Shown here: positions 15,106 through 23,904 of the stretch, piece by piece
How positions within the stretch are numbered: the stretch's first letter is position 1
Layout: the number at the start of each line of letters is the position of its first letter
Assembly: GCF_042666615.1 (NCBI RefSeq)
Contig: NZ_JBHTDD010000004.1
Location: forward strand, 216,235-280,234
Length of the DNA: 64,000 bases
Origin: KBS50 sp042666615
Lineage (GTDB): Bacteria > Actinomycetota > Actinomycetes > Mycobacteriales > Micromonosporaceae
Direction of reading: 5' to 3'
Made by a program: the position numbers and the translations under genes
The notes under the pieces: generated by a model
What the model was told of the DNA's origin: nothing
Database searches by the model: none
What the model saw: only the letters and a program-made list of their open reading frames with translations

Positions 15106-15912
15106 ATGCCCGGGGTGAACACCGTCACGGCCGACATCGCCGGACAGGGGACCGACGCCACCGAGGCCAGGGCCGGCGCCGTCCCATCCATCCCGGACCT
15201 GGTGACCGCCTGGGGGCAGGGTTGGGTGGTTTCGCGAGGTGCGCCGGCCCCGGTGGTGGTGCCCGGCGGTTTCCGGGTGGACGTCGGGCTGCCCGGCCAC
15301 CGGTCGCGGCACGTGTTGCACAGCTACGACGCGGGTTCGCTGTCCCGGCTCGCCCGGACACTCGTCCAGCCGGGGAGCTGGATAAAGATCAGCGGGGACC
15401 GGGCCACCCTCCGGGCGGCGTTTCCCGCCGCCTGGCGGATGGACATCCCCGGCTGGCTGATGGCCAGACCGCTGGTGGCCGAGGCTTCGATGCGGGCCGC
15501 GACGACCGAGGTGGCCGGGACGTCGATGCCGGCCGGGATGACCGAGGTGGCCGGGGCGACGATGCGAGCCGGGGTGATCGACCCGCCCTACCGGTTGCGG
15601 GTGGACCTCGACGGTCGGGTGATCGTCGCCATGGTGCTCGACCGCGACGGCGCCTTGGCCGCCTCGGGGCGGCTCGCCCCGGCCGGTGCGTACGGCATCG
15701 TCGACCAGGTCGAGACCGCGGTCGCGCACCGGCGGCGTGGGCTGGGCAGCGTGGTGATGCGGGCGCTCGCCGAACGCGCGGCGGAGGACGGCGTGCGCAC
15801 CGGCGTCCTGGTGGCCACCGACGACGGGCGGGCGCTTTACGAGCGGCTCGGCTGGACCGTCCGGTCGGAGGTGTCCGGGGCGTACCTGCCGGAGCCGGAC
15901 CGGGTCAGCTGA
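15106..15912 (+). CDS. GNAT-family N-acetyltransferase
   Basis: 268 residues from the ATG at 15106, preceded by AGGGGGA. The C-terminal half is a GNAT domain: DGALAASGRLAPAGAYGIVDQVETAVAHRRRGLGSVVMRALAERA has the acetyl-CoA-binding R/Q-x-x-G-x-G/A signature (RRRGLG), and GRALYERLGWTV is the usual end. The N-terminal half (to about residue 115) binds no recognised domain. Between them lies a duplicated 12-residue unit ending TEVAG (MRAATTEVAGTS, MPAGMTEVAGAT, MRAG), coded by near-identical 36-bp repeats. Substrate is unknown. It is convergent with the VOC gene, overlapping it by eight bases. Confidence 0.85.
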   Translation: MPGVNTVTADIAGQGTDATEARAGAVPSIPDLVTAWGQGWVVSRGAPAPVVVPGGFRVDVGLPGHRSRHVLHSYDAGSLSRLARTLVQPGSWIKISGDRATLRAAFPAAWRMDIPGWLMARPLVAEASMRAATTEVAGTSMPAGMTEVAGATMRAGVIDPPYRLRVDLDGRVIVAMVLDRDGALAASGRLAPAGAYGIVDQVETAVAHRRRGLGSVVMRALAERAAEDGVRTGVLVATDDGRALYERLGWTVRSEVSGAYLPEPDRVS

Positions 15913-16318
15913 CGTACTGCTCGGCGTAGTCGCCCGCCGGTGGGATGTTGGTGATCACGTCGATCAGCACACCGTCCGGGGCGGCCACGATGAAGTGCCG
16001 CTGACCGAAGTCCTCGCTGCGCAGCCCGAGTTCGGGTCGCAGGCCGCCGCGCACGACGAGCCGGTCCCACTCCGCGTCCACGTCCTCGACCTCGACGTTC
16101 AGCAGCAGGCCGCGCACCGGTCGGCGGTAGGCGGCGGGCAGCGTGGGGTGGGTGTGGTCCAGCAGCGCCAACTCGTACGCCGGCGGGCCGGGCCGGCGCA
16201 GGCTCACGTACCAGTCCGCCTCGAAGGTCGGCTCGAACCCGAACCAGCGGACGTAGAAGTCGCGCGACTCGGTCGGCCGGGTGGCGCAGATGACGGGATA
16301 GAAGCTGGACAGTTTCAT
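15905..16318 (-). CDS. VOC-family (glyoxalase/dioxygenase fold) protein
   Basis: 137 residues from the ATG at 16318. The two beta-alpha-beta-beta-beta modules are visible: MKLSSFYPVICATRPTESRDFYVRWFGFEP and VRGLLLNVEVEDVDAEWDRLVVRGG, ending APDGVLIDVITNIPP. VOC proteins bind a metal and act as lyases, dioxygenases or resistance proteins that trap drugs. The reaction cannot be predicted. It is transcribed away from a TetR gene, and the gap holds two 17-bp operators, one just before each gene, so control by that regulator is likely. Confidence 0.85.
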   Translation of the reverse strand: MKLSSFYPVICATRPTESRDFYVRWFGFEPTFEADWYVSLRRPGPPAYELALLDHTHPTLPAAYRRPVRGLLLNVEVEDVDAEWDRLVVRGGLRPELGLRSEDFGQRHFIVAAPDGVLIDVITNIPPAGDYAEQYVS

Positions 16319-16334
16319 GGCGGTCGCCCCTTTC

Positions 16335-16383
16335 GCATACCATCGGTATGCGAGTGAGGCTAGTTCACATACCGACGGTATGT
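16335..16383. promoter_or_regulatory. Two 17-bp TetR-type operators
   Basis: GCATACCATCGGTATGC (16335-16351) and ACATACCGACGGTATGT (16367-16383) share the dyad CATACC-n3-GGTATG, 32 bp centre to centre (about three helical turns). They fill the 81-bp gap between the VOC gene and the TetR gene. The regulator probably represses both genes through these sites; binding is inferred. Confidence 0.75.
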
Positions 16384-16399
16384 CAATCGGGGAGGCGCG

Positions 16400-17002
16400 A
16401 TGGGGGTAAGGGTCGAGCAGCGGGAACAGACCCGGCGGACGCTGCTGCGGGAAGGTCGACGGTTGTTCGCCTCGCGCGGGTACACCGACGTCGGCCTCGC
16501 CGAGATCGTCACGGTCGCCGGGGTCACCAAGGGGGCGCTCTACCACCACTTCGACGGCAAGTCCGCCCTGTTCCGGGCGGTCCTCGCGCAGGTGCAACAG
16601 GAGGTGGGCGAGCGGGTGGCCGCCACCGCCGACGCCGAGGCGGACCCGTGGGACCAGTTCGTGGCCGGCTGCCAGGCGTTCCTCACCGCCAGCACCGATC
16701 CGGACGTACAACGGATCATGTTGATCGACGGCCCGGCGGTGCTCGGCTGGACCGAATGGCGGGCACTCGACGAGGCCGCGTCCGGCCGGCACCTCGCCGA
16801 GGCCCTCGGCACCCTGATCGACCGGGGCGTCGTCGAGCGGCAGCCCGTCGCGCCGCTGACCCGACTGCTGTCCGGGGCGATGAACGAGGCGGCGCTGTGG
16901 CTGGCCGAGTCCACCGACCCGGCGGACCTGACGGCAACCCGGGCCGCCCTCGACCGGATGCTGGAGGCGCTGCGGGTCGATAAGCCGGCGACACGTCGAT
17001 AG
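16400..17002 (+). CDS. TetR-family transcriptional regulator
   Basis: 200 residues. The N-terminal helix-turn-helix is typical: TRRTLLREGRRLFASRGYTDVGLAEIVTVAGVTKGALYHHFDGKSALFRAVL. The C-terminal ligand domain contains IMLIDGPAVLGWTEWR, seen in the TetR_C_33-like group. The start ATG at 16400 is 16 bp after the second operator, and GGGGAGGCG forms the ribosome site. With two matching palindromes in the divergent region, it is very likely an autorepressor that also controls the VOC gene. The inducing ligand is unknown. Confidence 0.92.
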   Translation: MGVRVEQREQTRRTLLREGRRLFASRGYTDVGLAEIVTVAGVTKGALYHHFDGKSALFRAVLAQVQQEVGERVAATADAEADPWDQFVAGCQAFLTASTDPDVQRIMLIDGPAVLGWTEWRALDEAASGRHLAEALGTLIDRGVVERQPVAPLTRLLSGAMNEAALWLAESTDPADLTATRAALDRMLEALRVDKPATRR

Positions 17003-17085
17003 GTCGCCCACCCGTGGGCCGACGGTACGCGGGGCCGGCTGACCGGATAGCGCCACCGACCCGTCGACCGGATAGCCTCGACGGC

Positions 17086-17850
17086 GTGGCGACCGCGCTG
17101 GTGATCGAGAACGATCCGACCGACGACCCCCGCCGGCTGGGGGAGTGGCTCACCGAGGGCGGGCTCGACCTCGCCGTGCTCCGCCCGTACGCCGGTGACG
17201 ACCTACCCGCGGACCTCGACGGCTACGCGGCGCTTGTGGTGCTCGGCGGAGACCAACGGGCCTACCCGGCTCCCGACGGCAGCCCCGGGGCGCCGTGGTT
17301 CCCGGCCCTCGAAGGTCTGCTGCGCAAGGCGGTCCGGCACCGCGTGCCGACGCTGGCCGTCTGCCTCGGCGCGCAGTTGCTGGCCACCGCGCACGCCGGA
17401 CAGGTGGAGCGCAGCCCCAGCGGCCCGGAGGTCGGTCCCGGCGTTGTCGGCAAGCGCGACGCGGCCGACAGCGATCCGCTGTTCCGCTGGGTGCCGCTCA
17501 TCCCCGACGTGTTGCAGTGGCACTCCGACGAGATCACCGAACTGCCGCACGGCGCCACCCTGCTCGCCGCCGGCACCCGCCACCCGAATCAGGCGTTCCG
17601 GCTCGGCGACCGGGCCTGGGGATTGCAGTTCCACATCGAGTGCGACGAGGCGATGATCCGGGACTGGGCCACCGACTCGACAGTGCTGGCCAAGTTGGAC
17701 TACGACCCGGATCTGGTGGTCGCCGCCTGCGCCGCGGTGCTGGCCGACGTGGAGGAGGTCTGGCAGCCGTTCGCCATCCGGTTCGCCTCGGTCGCCCGGG
17801 GGGAACTGGACGTGTCACCCCGCCGCGACCTGCCCCTGCTCGGCCGATGA
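17086..17850 (+). CDS. Class I glutamine amidotransferase-like protein
   Basis: 254 residues from the GTG at 17086 (VATALVIENDPTDDPRRLGEWL); the frame is open to 17014 but the extra part looks non-coding. The nucleophile elbow is LAVCLGAQLLATA, and the His-Glu pair is in LQFHIECDEAMI, so the Cys-His-Glu triad is complete. Such stand-alone GATase1 proteins are annotated as GMP synthase-like and hydrolyse glutamine or a related gamma-glutamyl compound. It precedes glnE by 112 bp on the same strand, so co-transcription is possible. Confidence 0.88.
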   Translation: MATALVIENDPTDDPRRLGEWLTEGGLDLAVLRPYAGDDLPADLDGYAALVVLGGDQRAYPAPDGSPGAPWFPALEGLLRKAVRHRVPTLAVCLGAQLLATAHAGQVERSPSGPEVGPGVVGKRDAADSDPLFRWVPLIPDVLQWHSDEITELPHGATLLAAGTRHPNQAFRLGDRAWGLQFHIECDEAMIRDWATDSTVLAKLDYDPDLVVAACAAVLADVEEVWQPFAIRFASVARGELDVSPRRDLPLLGR

Positions 17851-17962
17851 GCGGGCGCAGCAGGTTCAGCGCGGAGCGCAAACTGGGGCGCGGTGGGTGG
17901 GGAACCACGGGACGGGGGGCCGTGCCGTCTCAGGCGGGGCCCGAGCGCGGCGAGGCGTCGGC

Positions 17963-20900
17963 ATGACCCGCCCGGCCAGCGCCAGCCGGCTCGCCCGGTA
18001 CGGCTTCGGCCGCACCGACGCCGGTTCCGCCGCCCGCGCCGCCGACCTGCTCGGGCCGGACGGTCTTGGACTGTGGCAGCCGGCCGGTCAGGCGCCGACC
18101 GACGACAGTGCCGCCGAACTGCTCGCCGCGCTGTCCCGGGCGGCCGACCCGGACCTGGCGCTACGCCAGCTACACCGGATCGTCGAGGCCGAACAGCGGA
18201 TCGTCGAGGCCGAACAGCGGGCCGGCCGGCCGGCGGCCGGCGCCCGCCTCGGTGCCGGCTCCGACCTGCTCGCCGACCTGCGCGCCGACGCCCGGCTGCG
18301 GCGCCGGCTGTTCGCGGTCCTCGGTGCCTCGTCCGCCCTCGGTGACCACCTGGTCGCCCACCCCGAACACGTCACGGCGCTGGCCGACGGCCCGGACGGA
18401 ACTCCGGTCCCGTTGAACGGGGACCTGCTCGGACCCCTGCCCACCGGCCAGCCGGCCGTACCGGCGCTCCGCCTGGCGTACCGGCGGGCGTTGCTGCGCA
18501 TCGCCGCCACCGACCTGACCGGCGGCGCCTCGCTGGAACAGACGATGGCGGCGCTGTCCGGGCTCGCCGACGCCACCCTGACCGCCGCGTACGACATCGC
18601 GGTGGCCGAACTGCCCGCCGGGACGCCGGTGCCGCGGCTGGCCGTGGTGGCGATGGGCAAGTGCGGCGGCGGGGAGCTGAACTACGTCTCCGATGTGGAC
18701 GTCATCTTCGTCGCCGCGGAGGACGACGACCTGGCCGCCGGCACCACCGTCGCCACCCGACTCATCCACCTGTGTGGCCTGGTGGCCTGGCCGGTGGACG
18801 CCGCGCTGCGGCCCGAGGGCGGCCGGGGGCCGCTGGTCCGGACGCTCGCCAGCCACCTCGCCTACTACCAGCGCTGGGCGCGGACCTGGGAGTTCCAGGC
18901 GCTGCTGAAGGCGCGGCCGGCCGCCGGGGACCGCGACCTGGGTCAGGAGTGGATCGACCGGCTCGCGCCGCTGGTCTGGCAGGCGGCCGAACGGCCCGAA
19001 GCGGTGCAGGACGTGCGCGCCATGCGGCGGCGGATCATCGACAACATCCCGGCCAAGGAGCTGGAACGCGAGATCAAGCGCGGACCCGGCGGCCTGCGGG
19101 ACATCGAATTCGCCGTGCAGTTGCTGCAACTGGTGCACGGTCGGGTGGACGAGACGCTGCGCGGCGGCGGCACCATCCCGGCACTACGCGCGCTCGTCGA
19201 CGGCGGGTACGTGGGCCGGTCCGACGGCGAGGCGCTGCTGGCCGGCTACCGGTTCCTGCGCGGCGTCGAGCACCGGCTGCAACTTCAGGGCCTACGGCGT
19301 ACGCACACGGTGCCGGCCGATCCGGCGGCGCTGCGCTGGCTCGCGCACGCCCTCGGCTACACGGCCTCGCCCCAGCGGGACGCCGTCGAGGCGTTCCGGG
19401 CCGACTGGGTCGGGCACGCCGCCGAGGTACGCCGGCTGCACGCCAAGCTGCTGTACCGCCCGCTGCTGGAGGCGGTGGCCCGGGTGCCCGCCGACGACCT
19501 GCGGCTGACCCCGGAGGCGGCCCGCCGCCGGCTCGAAGTGCTCGGCTTCGCCGACCCGGCCGGCGCGCTGCGCCACCTGGAGGCGCTCACCGGCGGCGTG
19601 ACCCGGACGGCGGCGATCCAGCGGACCCTGCTTCCGGTGCTGCTCCAGGAGTTCGCCGACGCTCCGGAGCCGGACCGGGGACTGCTCAACTACCGCCAGG
19701 TCTCCGACAAGCTGGGCAGCACGCCGTGGTACCTGCGGGTGCTGCGCGACGAAGGGCCGGTGGCCCGGCGGCTGGCCCGCACCCTCGCTCTCTCCCGGTA
19801 CGCCGCCGACCTGCTGGCCCGGGAGCCGGAGGCGCTGCGCCTGCTCGCCGACGACGCGGAGCTGGTCCCGCGTCCGCCCGACGTGCTAAGCGCCGGGTTC
19901 GCGGCCGCCGCGGACCGGCACCTCGGTGCCGGTGCCGGTGCCGGGACGGACGGTGCCGGTGCCGGGACGGACGGTGCCGGTGCCGGTGCCGGGACGGACG
20001 GTGCCGGTCCGGATAAGGGCACGGCGGACGGTGACCGGGCCGTCCAGGCGATCCGGGCGGTACGGGCGCTGCGCCGCCGAGAACTGCTCCGCATCGCCTG
20101 CGCCGACGTGCTGCACCGCGCGGGTTCGCTGGCTCCGACCGAACCGCTGGACGTGCCGGCCGTCGGGGCGGCGCTCTCCGATGTCGCCGACGCGACGCTG
20201 GCCGCCGCGCTCCGGGTGGCCCGGGCGGTCCGACCCGGTCCGGCGGGGCTGCGGTTCGCGGTCATCGGCATGGGCCGGCTCGGCGGGTACGAGCTGAACT
20301 ATCTCTCCGACGCGGACGTGCTGTTCGTCTACGCGGCGCCGGACGGGGTGGCTGACGACGCGGCGAGCGCCGCCGCCGGGGCGATCGCCGAGGAACTGCG
20401 CCGCCTGCTCGGCGTCCCGGCACCGGACCCGCCGCTGGTGGTCGACGCCGACCTGCGCCCCGAGGGACGGCAGGGTCCGCTGGTGCGCAGTCTCGCCGCG
20501 TACGCTGCCTACTACGCCCGTTGGGCGAAGGTGTGGGAGGCGCAGGCGTTGCTGCGTGCGCGGTACGTGTGCGGCGACACGGACCTGGCCGCCGAGTTCC
20601 TCGCCGTCGCCGACCGGGTCCGCTATCCGGCGGCCGGGCTGACCCGGGAACAGGTCGTCGAGATCCGCCGGATCAAGGCCCGGGTGGAGGCCGAACGGCT
20701 ACCCCGGGGCGCCGACCCGGCCACCAACACGAAACTCGGCCGGGGTGGCCTCGCCGACGTCGAATGGGCGGTGCAGCTGCTCCAACTCAGGCACGCCGGC
20801 TCGGTCCCGCAGCTGCGCGGCACCCGTACCCTCGACGCGCTGGCGGCGGCCCGCGAGGCCGGCCTGCTGGACTCCGCCGACGCCCACGCGCTGGCCGCCG

Positions 20901-21097
20901 GCTGGACCCTCGCCGCCCAGGTGCGGGACGCGCTGATGCTGATCCGGGGCCGGTCCGGCGACCAGTTGCCCCGGCACGGCGTCGAGCTGGCCGGCGTGGT
21001 CCGGCTGCTCGGCGCCGACGATCCGGGCGAGTTCCTGGACCACTACCTGCGCATCACGCGGCGCTCCCGGGCCGCCATGGAACGCGTCCTGGGATAA
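17963..21097 (+). CDS. glnE: Bifunctional glutamine synthetase adenylyltransferase/adenylyl-removing enzyme
   Basis: GlnE adds AMP to, and removes it from, the regulatory Tyr of GlnA, tuning glutamine synthesis to nitrogen supply. The 1044-residue product has two nucleotidyltransferase halves. The N-terminal (removing) half shows VVAMGKCGGGELNYVSDVDVIFV and the C-terminal (adding) half FAVIGMGRLGGYELNYLSDADVLFVY, each with the G-x-x-x-D-x-D metal site. GPGGLRDIEFAVQLLQL and GRGGLADVEWAVQLLQL mark the following helical parts. Two slippage-type repeats stand out: a 21-bp duplication (VEAEQRI) at 18176-18217 and a Gly/Ala/Asp-rich run (GAGAGTDGAG) near residue 655-685, between the halves. The target GlnA is 3.3 kb downstream. 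Confidence 0.96.
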   Translation: MTRPASASRLARYGFGRTDAGSAARAADLLGPDGLGLWQPAGQAPTDDSAAELLAALSRAADPDLALRQLHRIVEAEQRIVEAEQRAGRPAAGARLGAGSDLLADLRADARLRRRLFAVLGASSALGDHLVAHPEHVTALADGPDGTPVPLNGDLLGPLPTGQPAVPALRLAYRRALLRIAATDLTGGASLEQTMAALSGLADATLTAAYDIAVAELPAGTPVPRLAVVAMGKCGGGELNYVSDVDVIFVAAEDDDLAAGTTVATRLIHLCGLVAWPVDAALRPEGGRGPLVRTLASHLAYYQRWARTWEFQALLKARPAAGDRDLGQEWIDRLAPLVWQAAERPEAVQDVRAMRRRIIDNIPAKELEREIKRGPGGLRDIEFAVQLLQLVHGRVDETLRGGGTIPALRALVDGGYVGRSDGEALLAGYRFLRGVEHRLQLQGLRRTHTVPADPAALRWLAHALGYTASPQRDAVEAFRADWVGHAAEVRRLHAKLLYRPLLEAVARVPADDLRLTPEAARRRLEVLGFADPAGALRHLEALTGGVTRTAAIQRTLLPVLLQEFADAPEPDRGLLNYRQVSDKLGSTPWYLRVLRDEGPVARRLARTLALSRYAADLLAREPEALRLLADDAELVPRPPDVLSAGFAAAADRHLGAGAGAGTDGAGAGTDGAGAGAGTDGAGPDKGTADGDRAVQAIRAVRALRRRELLRIACADVLHRAGSLAPTEPLDVPAVGAALSDVADATLAAALRVARAVRPGPAGLRFAVIGMGRLGGYELNYLSDADVLFVYAAPDGVADDAASAAAGAIAEELRRLLGVPAPDPPLVVDADLRPEGRQGPLVRSLAAYAAYYARWAKVWEAQALLRARYVCGDTDLAAEFLAVADRVRYPAAGLTREQVVEIRRIKARVEAERLPRGADPATNTKLGRGGLADVEWAVQLLQLRHAGSVPQLRGTRTLDALAAAREAGLLDSADAHALAAGWTLAAQVRDALMLIRGRSGDQLPRHGVELAGVVRLLGADDPGEFLDHYLRITRRSRAAMERVLG
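18176..18217 (+). repeat. 21-bp tandem duplication inside glnE
   Basis: CGGATCGTCGAGGCCGAACA plus G occurs twice head to tail, adding seven residues in frame. It keeps the reading frame and falls in the poorly conserved N-terminal part of GlnE. Confidence 0.85.
19926..20006 (+). repeat. GGTGCC/GGGACGGAC microsatellite in the glnE inter-domain linker
   Basis: Three copies of a block GGTGCCGGTGCCGGGACGGA (the last with one more GGTGCC) encode GAGAGTD units. The array is in frame and sits in the linker between the two catalytic halves, so its copy number should change only linker length. Confidence 0.8.
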
Positions 21098-21112
21098 GGA
21101 CAGCGACGCGCG

Positions 21113-22141
21113 TCAGCGGCCACACGCCGGGCAGCGGGTGTCCGCCGGTGGGACGGTCGGTGGCTGGGCGGGACGCAGCCGGCGCCGGACGACGACGGCC
21201 AGTGCCAGCAGGGCGGGCCCGAGCAGCCCCACCGCCAGGGCGGTACCGGCCAGGGCGGACCAGTCGGGGTTGGGCGCGCCACGCAGACCGCCGACCCCGG
21301 CGGCCAGTGGATGCGCGGCCAGCAGGCCGATCGGGGTGAGGAGCGCCAGCACCGCCCAGCCACCGCGTCGGTCCCGGCGCACCATCAGGTGGGTGGCGAG
21401 CAGGGTCGCCGTGACGAGCAACAGGACGGCGACCGCGGGCAGCAGCGACGGGGCACCCATCCAGTTGTCGAAGTAGATGTTTGTCCAGTAACCCAGGTAG
21501 TAGCCGGGCTCGCCGACCGGATACATCGTGCGGGCCACGAGCGCGACGAGCGCGCCGAGCAGCAGCGGGCCGAACCGGGCCGGGCCCGGCGGCCGGTCCG
21601 GCAGGGCGAGCGCCAGCAGCCCCAGGGCGACCTGTGGCAGGAGCACGTACAGCGGCGGCCGGGGCACGCCGGTCAGCGTGGCGAGCGGGACGAGCGCGAC
21701 GGTCAGCGCTACCGCCGTGGTGACGGCCAGCCGGGTGGCGCGGCCGGGCACGATCGCCGCGACGAGGGCGGCCAGCAGCCAGCCCGCCCAGGCGATCACG
21801 CCGAGGGTGGCGAACGGGCCGAAGGTCGGGACGCGCCACTCGACCGGCAGGTAATGCGGTTCGGCGGCGGCCAGCCACAGCGCGGCGAGGGCCACCGCGC
21901 AGCCGAAGGCCAGCATCGCCGCGAGGCGTACCCCCGGAACGAGGTCGGCGGCTCCGGCGGCCCGCAGCCGCTGGCGGAGGCCGCCGCGCAGCAGGTCCGC
22001 GGCCTCCGCGGGCGACGGCCAGGCGCGGCCCGGCGCGGCCAGGTCGAGGTAGGTCCCGACGATCTCGGCGCCGCGGGCCCGGCGGTAGTCCGCCGGGTAC
22101 GCGCGCAGCAGCCGGTGGTAGCGGCGCTCCAGGTCGTTCAT
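21113..22141 (-). CDS. Polytopic membrane protein partnered with a PadR regulator
   Basis: 342 residues. A cytosolic N-terminus LERRYHRLLRAYPADYRRARGAEIVGTYLDLA (a helical module common to actinobacterial PadR-partner membrane proteins) is followed by about seven to eight hydrophobic segments, such as LVAMLAFG-type, LGVIAWAGWLLAALVAAIV and LLPAVAVLLLVTATLLATHL. The end has RCPACGR, a CxxC pair. The start codon overlaps the PadR stop codon (ATGA), so the two are translationally coupled. These pairs are often placed beside transporters; no function is known. Confidence 0.8.
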   Translation of the reverse strand: MNDLERRYHRLLRAYPADYRRARGAEIVGTYLDLAAPGRAWPSPAEAADLLRGGLRQRLRAAGAADLVPGVRLAAMLAFGCAVALAALWLAAAEPHYLPVEWRVPTFGPFATLGVIAWAGWLLAALVAAIVPGRATRLAVTTAVALTVALVPLATLTGVPRPPLYVLLPQVALGLLALALPDRPPGPARFGPLLLGALVALVARTMYPVGEPGYYLGYWTNIYFDNWMGAPSLLPAVAVLLLVTATLLATHLMVRRDRRGGWAVLALLTPIGLLAAHPLAAGVGGLRGAPNPDWSALAGTALAVGLLGPALLALAVVVRRRLRPAQPPTVPPADTRCPACGR

Positions 22142-22557
22142 GCCAACCCCCCGGCGGTACGCGGGCCGGCCGGCCGGGTGGTGCCGGGCCGGCCTGTGCC
22201 GGTCTTGCCGGTGCTGCCGGTCTTGCCGGTGGTGGCCGTCTTGCGGGCGGCGAGCCGGGCGCTGGCGGCCTCGACGTTGCGGCGCATCCGTTCGGTCTCG
22301 CCGGCGAGCGTGGCGTCGCCGGCGGGGGAGAGGCGGTAGTAGCGGCGCAGCCGCCCGTCGACGACCTCCTCCCGGTCGATCTCGACAAGGCCGTCGTCGC
22401 CGAGCCGGTCCAGCGCGCCGTAGAGGGTGCCGGGGCGCAGCGCCAGCCGGCCGTCGGAGAGGGTGGCGACCTCGCCGATGATCGCGTAGCCGTGCATGGG
22501 TTCGCGGGCGAGGGCGGTGAGGATCAGGAAGGTGGGTTCGCGCAGCGGTGTGCTCAC
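22138..22557 (-). CDS. PadR-family transcriptional regulator
   Basis: 139 residues from the GTG at 22557 (VSTPLREPTFLILTALAREPMHGYAIIGEV), the classical PadR winged helix, followed by LRPGTLYGALDRLGDDGLVE and RRYYRLSPAGDATLAGE. The C-terminus adds a low-complexity Thr/Gly/Lys-rich tail (TGKTGSTGKTGTG), longer than usual for the family. It is coupled to the membrane protein that follows. A 21-bp dyad just upstream (22566-22586) is a likely operator, so it may repress its own operon. Confidence 0.9.
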   Translation of the reverse strand: MSTPLREPTFLILTALAREPMHGYAIIGEVATLSDGRLALRPGTLYGALDRLGDDGLVEIDREEVVDGRLRRYYRLSPAGDATLAGETERMRRNVEAASARLAARKTATTGKTGSTGKTGTGRPGTTRPAGPRTAGGLA

Positions 22558-22565
22558 CGCGCCAA

Positions 22566-22586
22566 TATATCGGACGCGAAGATATA
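22566..22586. promoter_or_regulatory. TATATC/GATATA dyad, candidate PadR operator
   Basis: TATATC-n9-GATATA lies eight bases before the padR GTG, overlapping the only AT-rich bases of the region, where a promoter would be expected. PadR proteins often bind AT-rich dyads with such spacing. Binding is inferred. Confidence 0.5.
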
Positions 22587-22606
22587 ACGGATGGCAGGCT
22601 ATCTGC

Positions 22607-23884
22607 TCAGGGCTGCGGGGTCCAGAGGGCGTCGAGAGGCAACACCGCCGTGCCCTCCTCGTGCGCATAGGCCAGGTGGCCGGTGTACAGGACCACCGCC
22701 GCCGCGAGTCGGGTGCCGAGACGGCTGCGCAGCGCCCGGATCCCGGTGAGATCCGCGACATCGACGCGGGTCCCTGCCTTGATTTCAAAGGCGATGACGG
22801 AGCCGTCGTCGCGTTCCAGGACCAGATCTACCTCCTCGGCCGTCGACGTGCGGAAATGCCCCACCGCGACCGGGCCATCCCACCAGCTGGCCTGCTTGAG
22901 AACCTCACCGACGGCGAACGTTTCGACCAGGTGGCCGTACTCGGTGAGGGTCGATGGGTCGTTCGTGGCGATCTTTTCCGGTGTCAGACCGAGCAACCAG
23001 GCCATCACGCCGGCGTCCACGAGGTGGACTTTGGGCATTCGAGCCACGCGGGAACCGAGGGTGGTGCCCCAGGCCGGTAGTCGCTGGATGAGAAACACCG
23101 CTTCCAGCAGGCGCGTGTAGTTCTCCGCGCTGCTCTTCTCCATGCCCACGGCCTCAGCCACGGCGGCGATGTTCAGCACCTGGCCGGATCGGGCCGCCAG
23201 CACGGAGAGCAGTCTGGGCAGCATCTCCCGCTGCCGCACCCGGCTCAGCTCGATGACATCGCGATCGACAACGAGGTTGAGATAGTTGGCGAACCACCTG
23301 GATCGTGACCGTCCGAGTGGACGGCGAAGCGCCACCGGCATGCCGCCCGAGGTGATCCGCCGGGCGTACTCGTCCCGAGTGGTCATCGACCGGGTCATTG
23401 CGTCGACGGGGTCGGCGCCGTCGAGCAGGTGGTGGACGAGGGGGTCACCGGCTGACCCGTCGATCTCCGTCTGCGCCAGCGGAAGGACGTCGAGGATGTC
23501 GACGCGGCCGGTCAGCGTCTGACCAGCCTGAGGCAGGGTGGAGTACCTGGTCGATCCGGCGAGCACATAGCGTCCCGGACGCAGGTCCTGGTTGAGTTCG
23601 GCCTTGATCGCATCGAGCAGCTCGGGGACATGCTGGTATTCGTCGATCAGGACCGGATCGGGTCCGGCGACGAACCGGCCCGGGTCGTTTCGGACGGCGG
23701 CCCGCGTCGCCGGGTCGTCGCAGTCGATGACGACGCGCCCGAGGCTCCCCGCGAGTTCTCCTAGGAGCGTGCTCTTGCCGACCGTGCGAGGACCGTTGAG
23801 CACGATCGCTGGTTCCTCACGGAGTCGGCGCGCGAGCACCGGAGAAAGCCGTCGCCGGGCCAGGCCCGTCAAGGATCCATCCAT
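22607..23884 (-). CDS. AAA ATPase with DUF4143 nuclease-like C-terminus
   Basis: 425 residues from the ATG at 23884 (MDGSLTGLARRRLSPVLARRL). Walker A is ILNGPRTVGKSTLLGEL-like (AIVLNGPRTVGKSTLL), Walker B is DPVLIDEYQHVPELLDAI, and the arginine-finger region is RYVLAGSTRYSTLPQ. The DUF4143 domain near residues 160-380 has the PD-(D/E)xK-like pattern EVDLVLERDDGSVIAFEIKAG. This widespread family is common in host-associated and soil bacteria; its role is unknown, and some members look toxin- or defence-like. It stands alone, convergent in no operon, with an AT-rich upstream region holding a 13-bp direct repeat. Confidence 0.88.
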   Translation of the reverse strand: MDGSLTGLARRRLSPVLARRLREEPAIVLNGPRTVGKSTLLGELAGSLGRVVIDCDDPATRAAVRNDPGRFVAGPDPVLIDEYQHVPELLDAIKAELNQDLRPGRYVLAGSTRYSTLPQAGQTLTGRVDILDVLPLAQTEIDGSAGDPLVHHLLDGADPVDAMTRSMTTRDEYARRITSGGMPVALRRPLGRSRSRWFANYLNLVVDRDVIELSRVRQREMLPRLLSVLAARSGQVLNIAAVAEAVGMEKSSAENYTRLLEAVFLIQRLPAWGTTLGSRVARMPKVHLVDAGVMAWLLGLTPEKIATNDPSTLTEYGHLVETFAVGEVLKQASWWDGPVAVGHFRTSTAEEVDLVLERDDGSVIAFEIKAGTRVDVADLTGIRALRSRLGTRLAAAVVLYTGHLAYAHEEGTAVLPLDALWTPQP

Positions 23885-23904
23885 CGCCCCGATGATGCCA
23901 TGTA

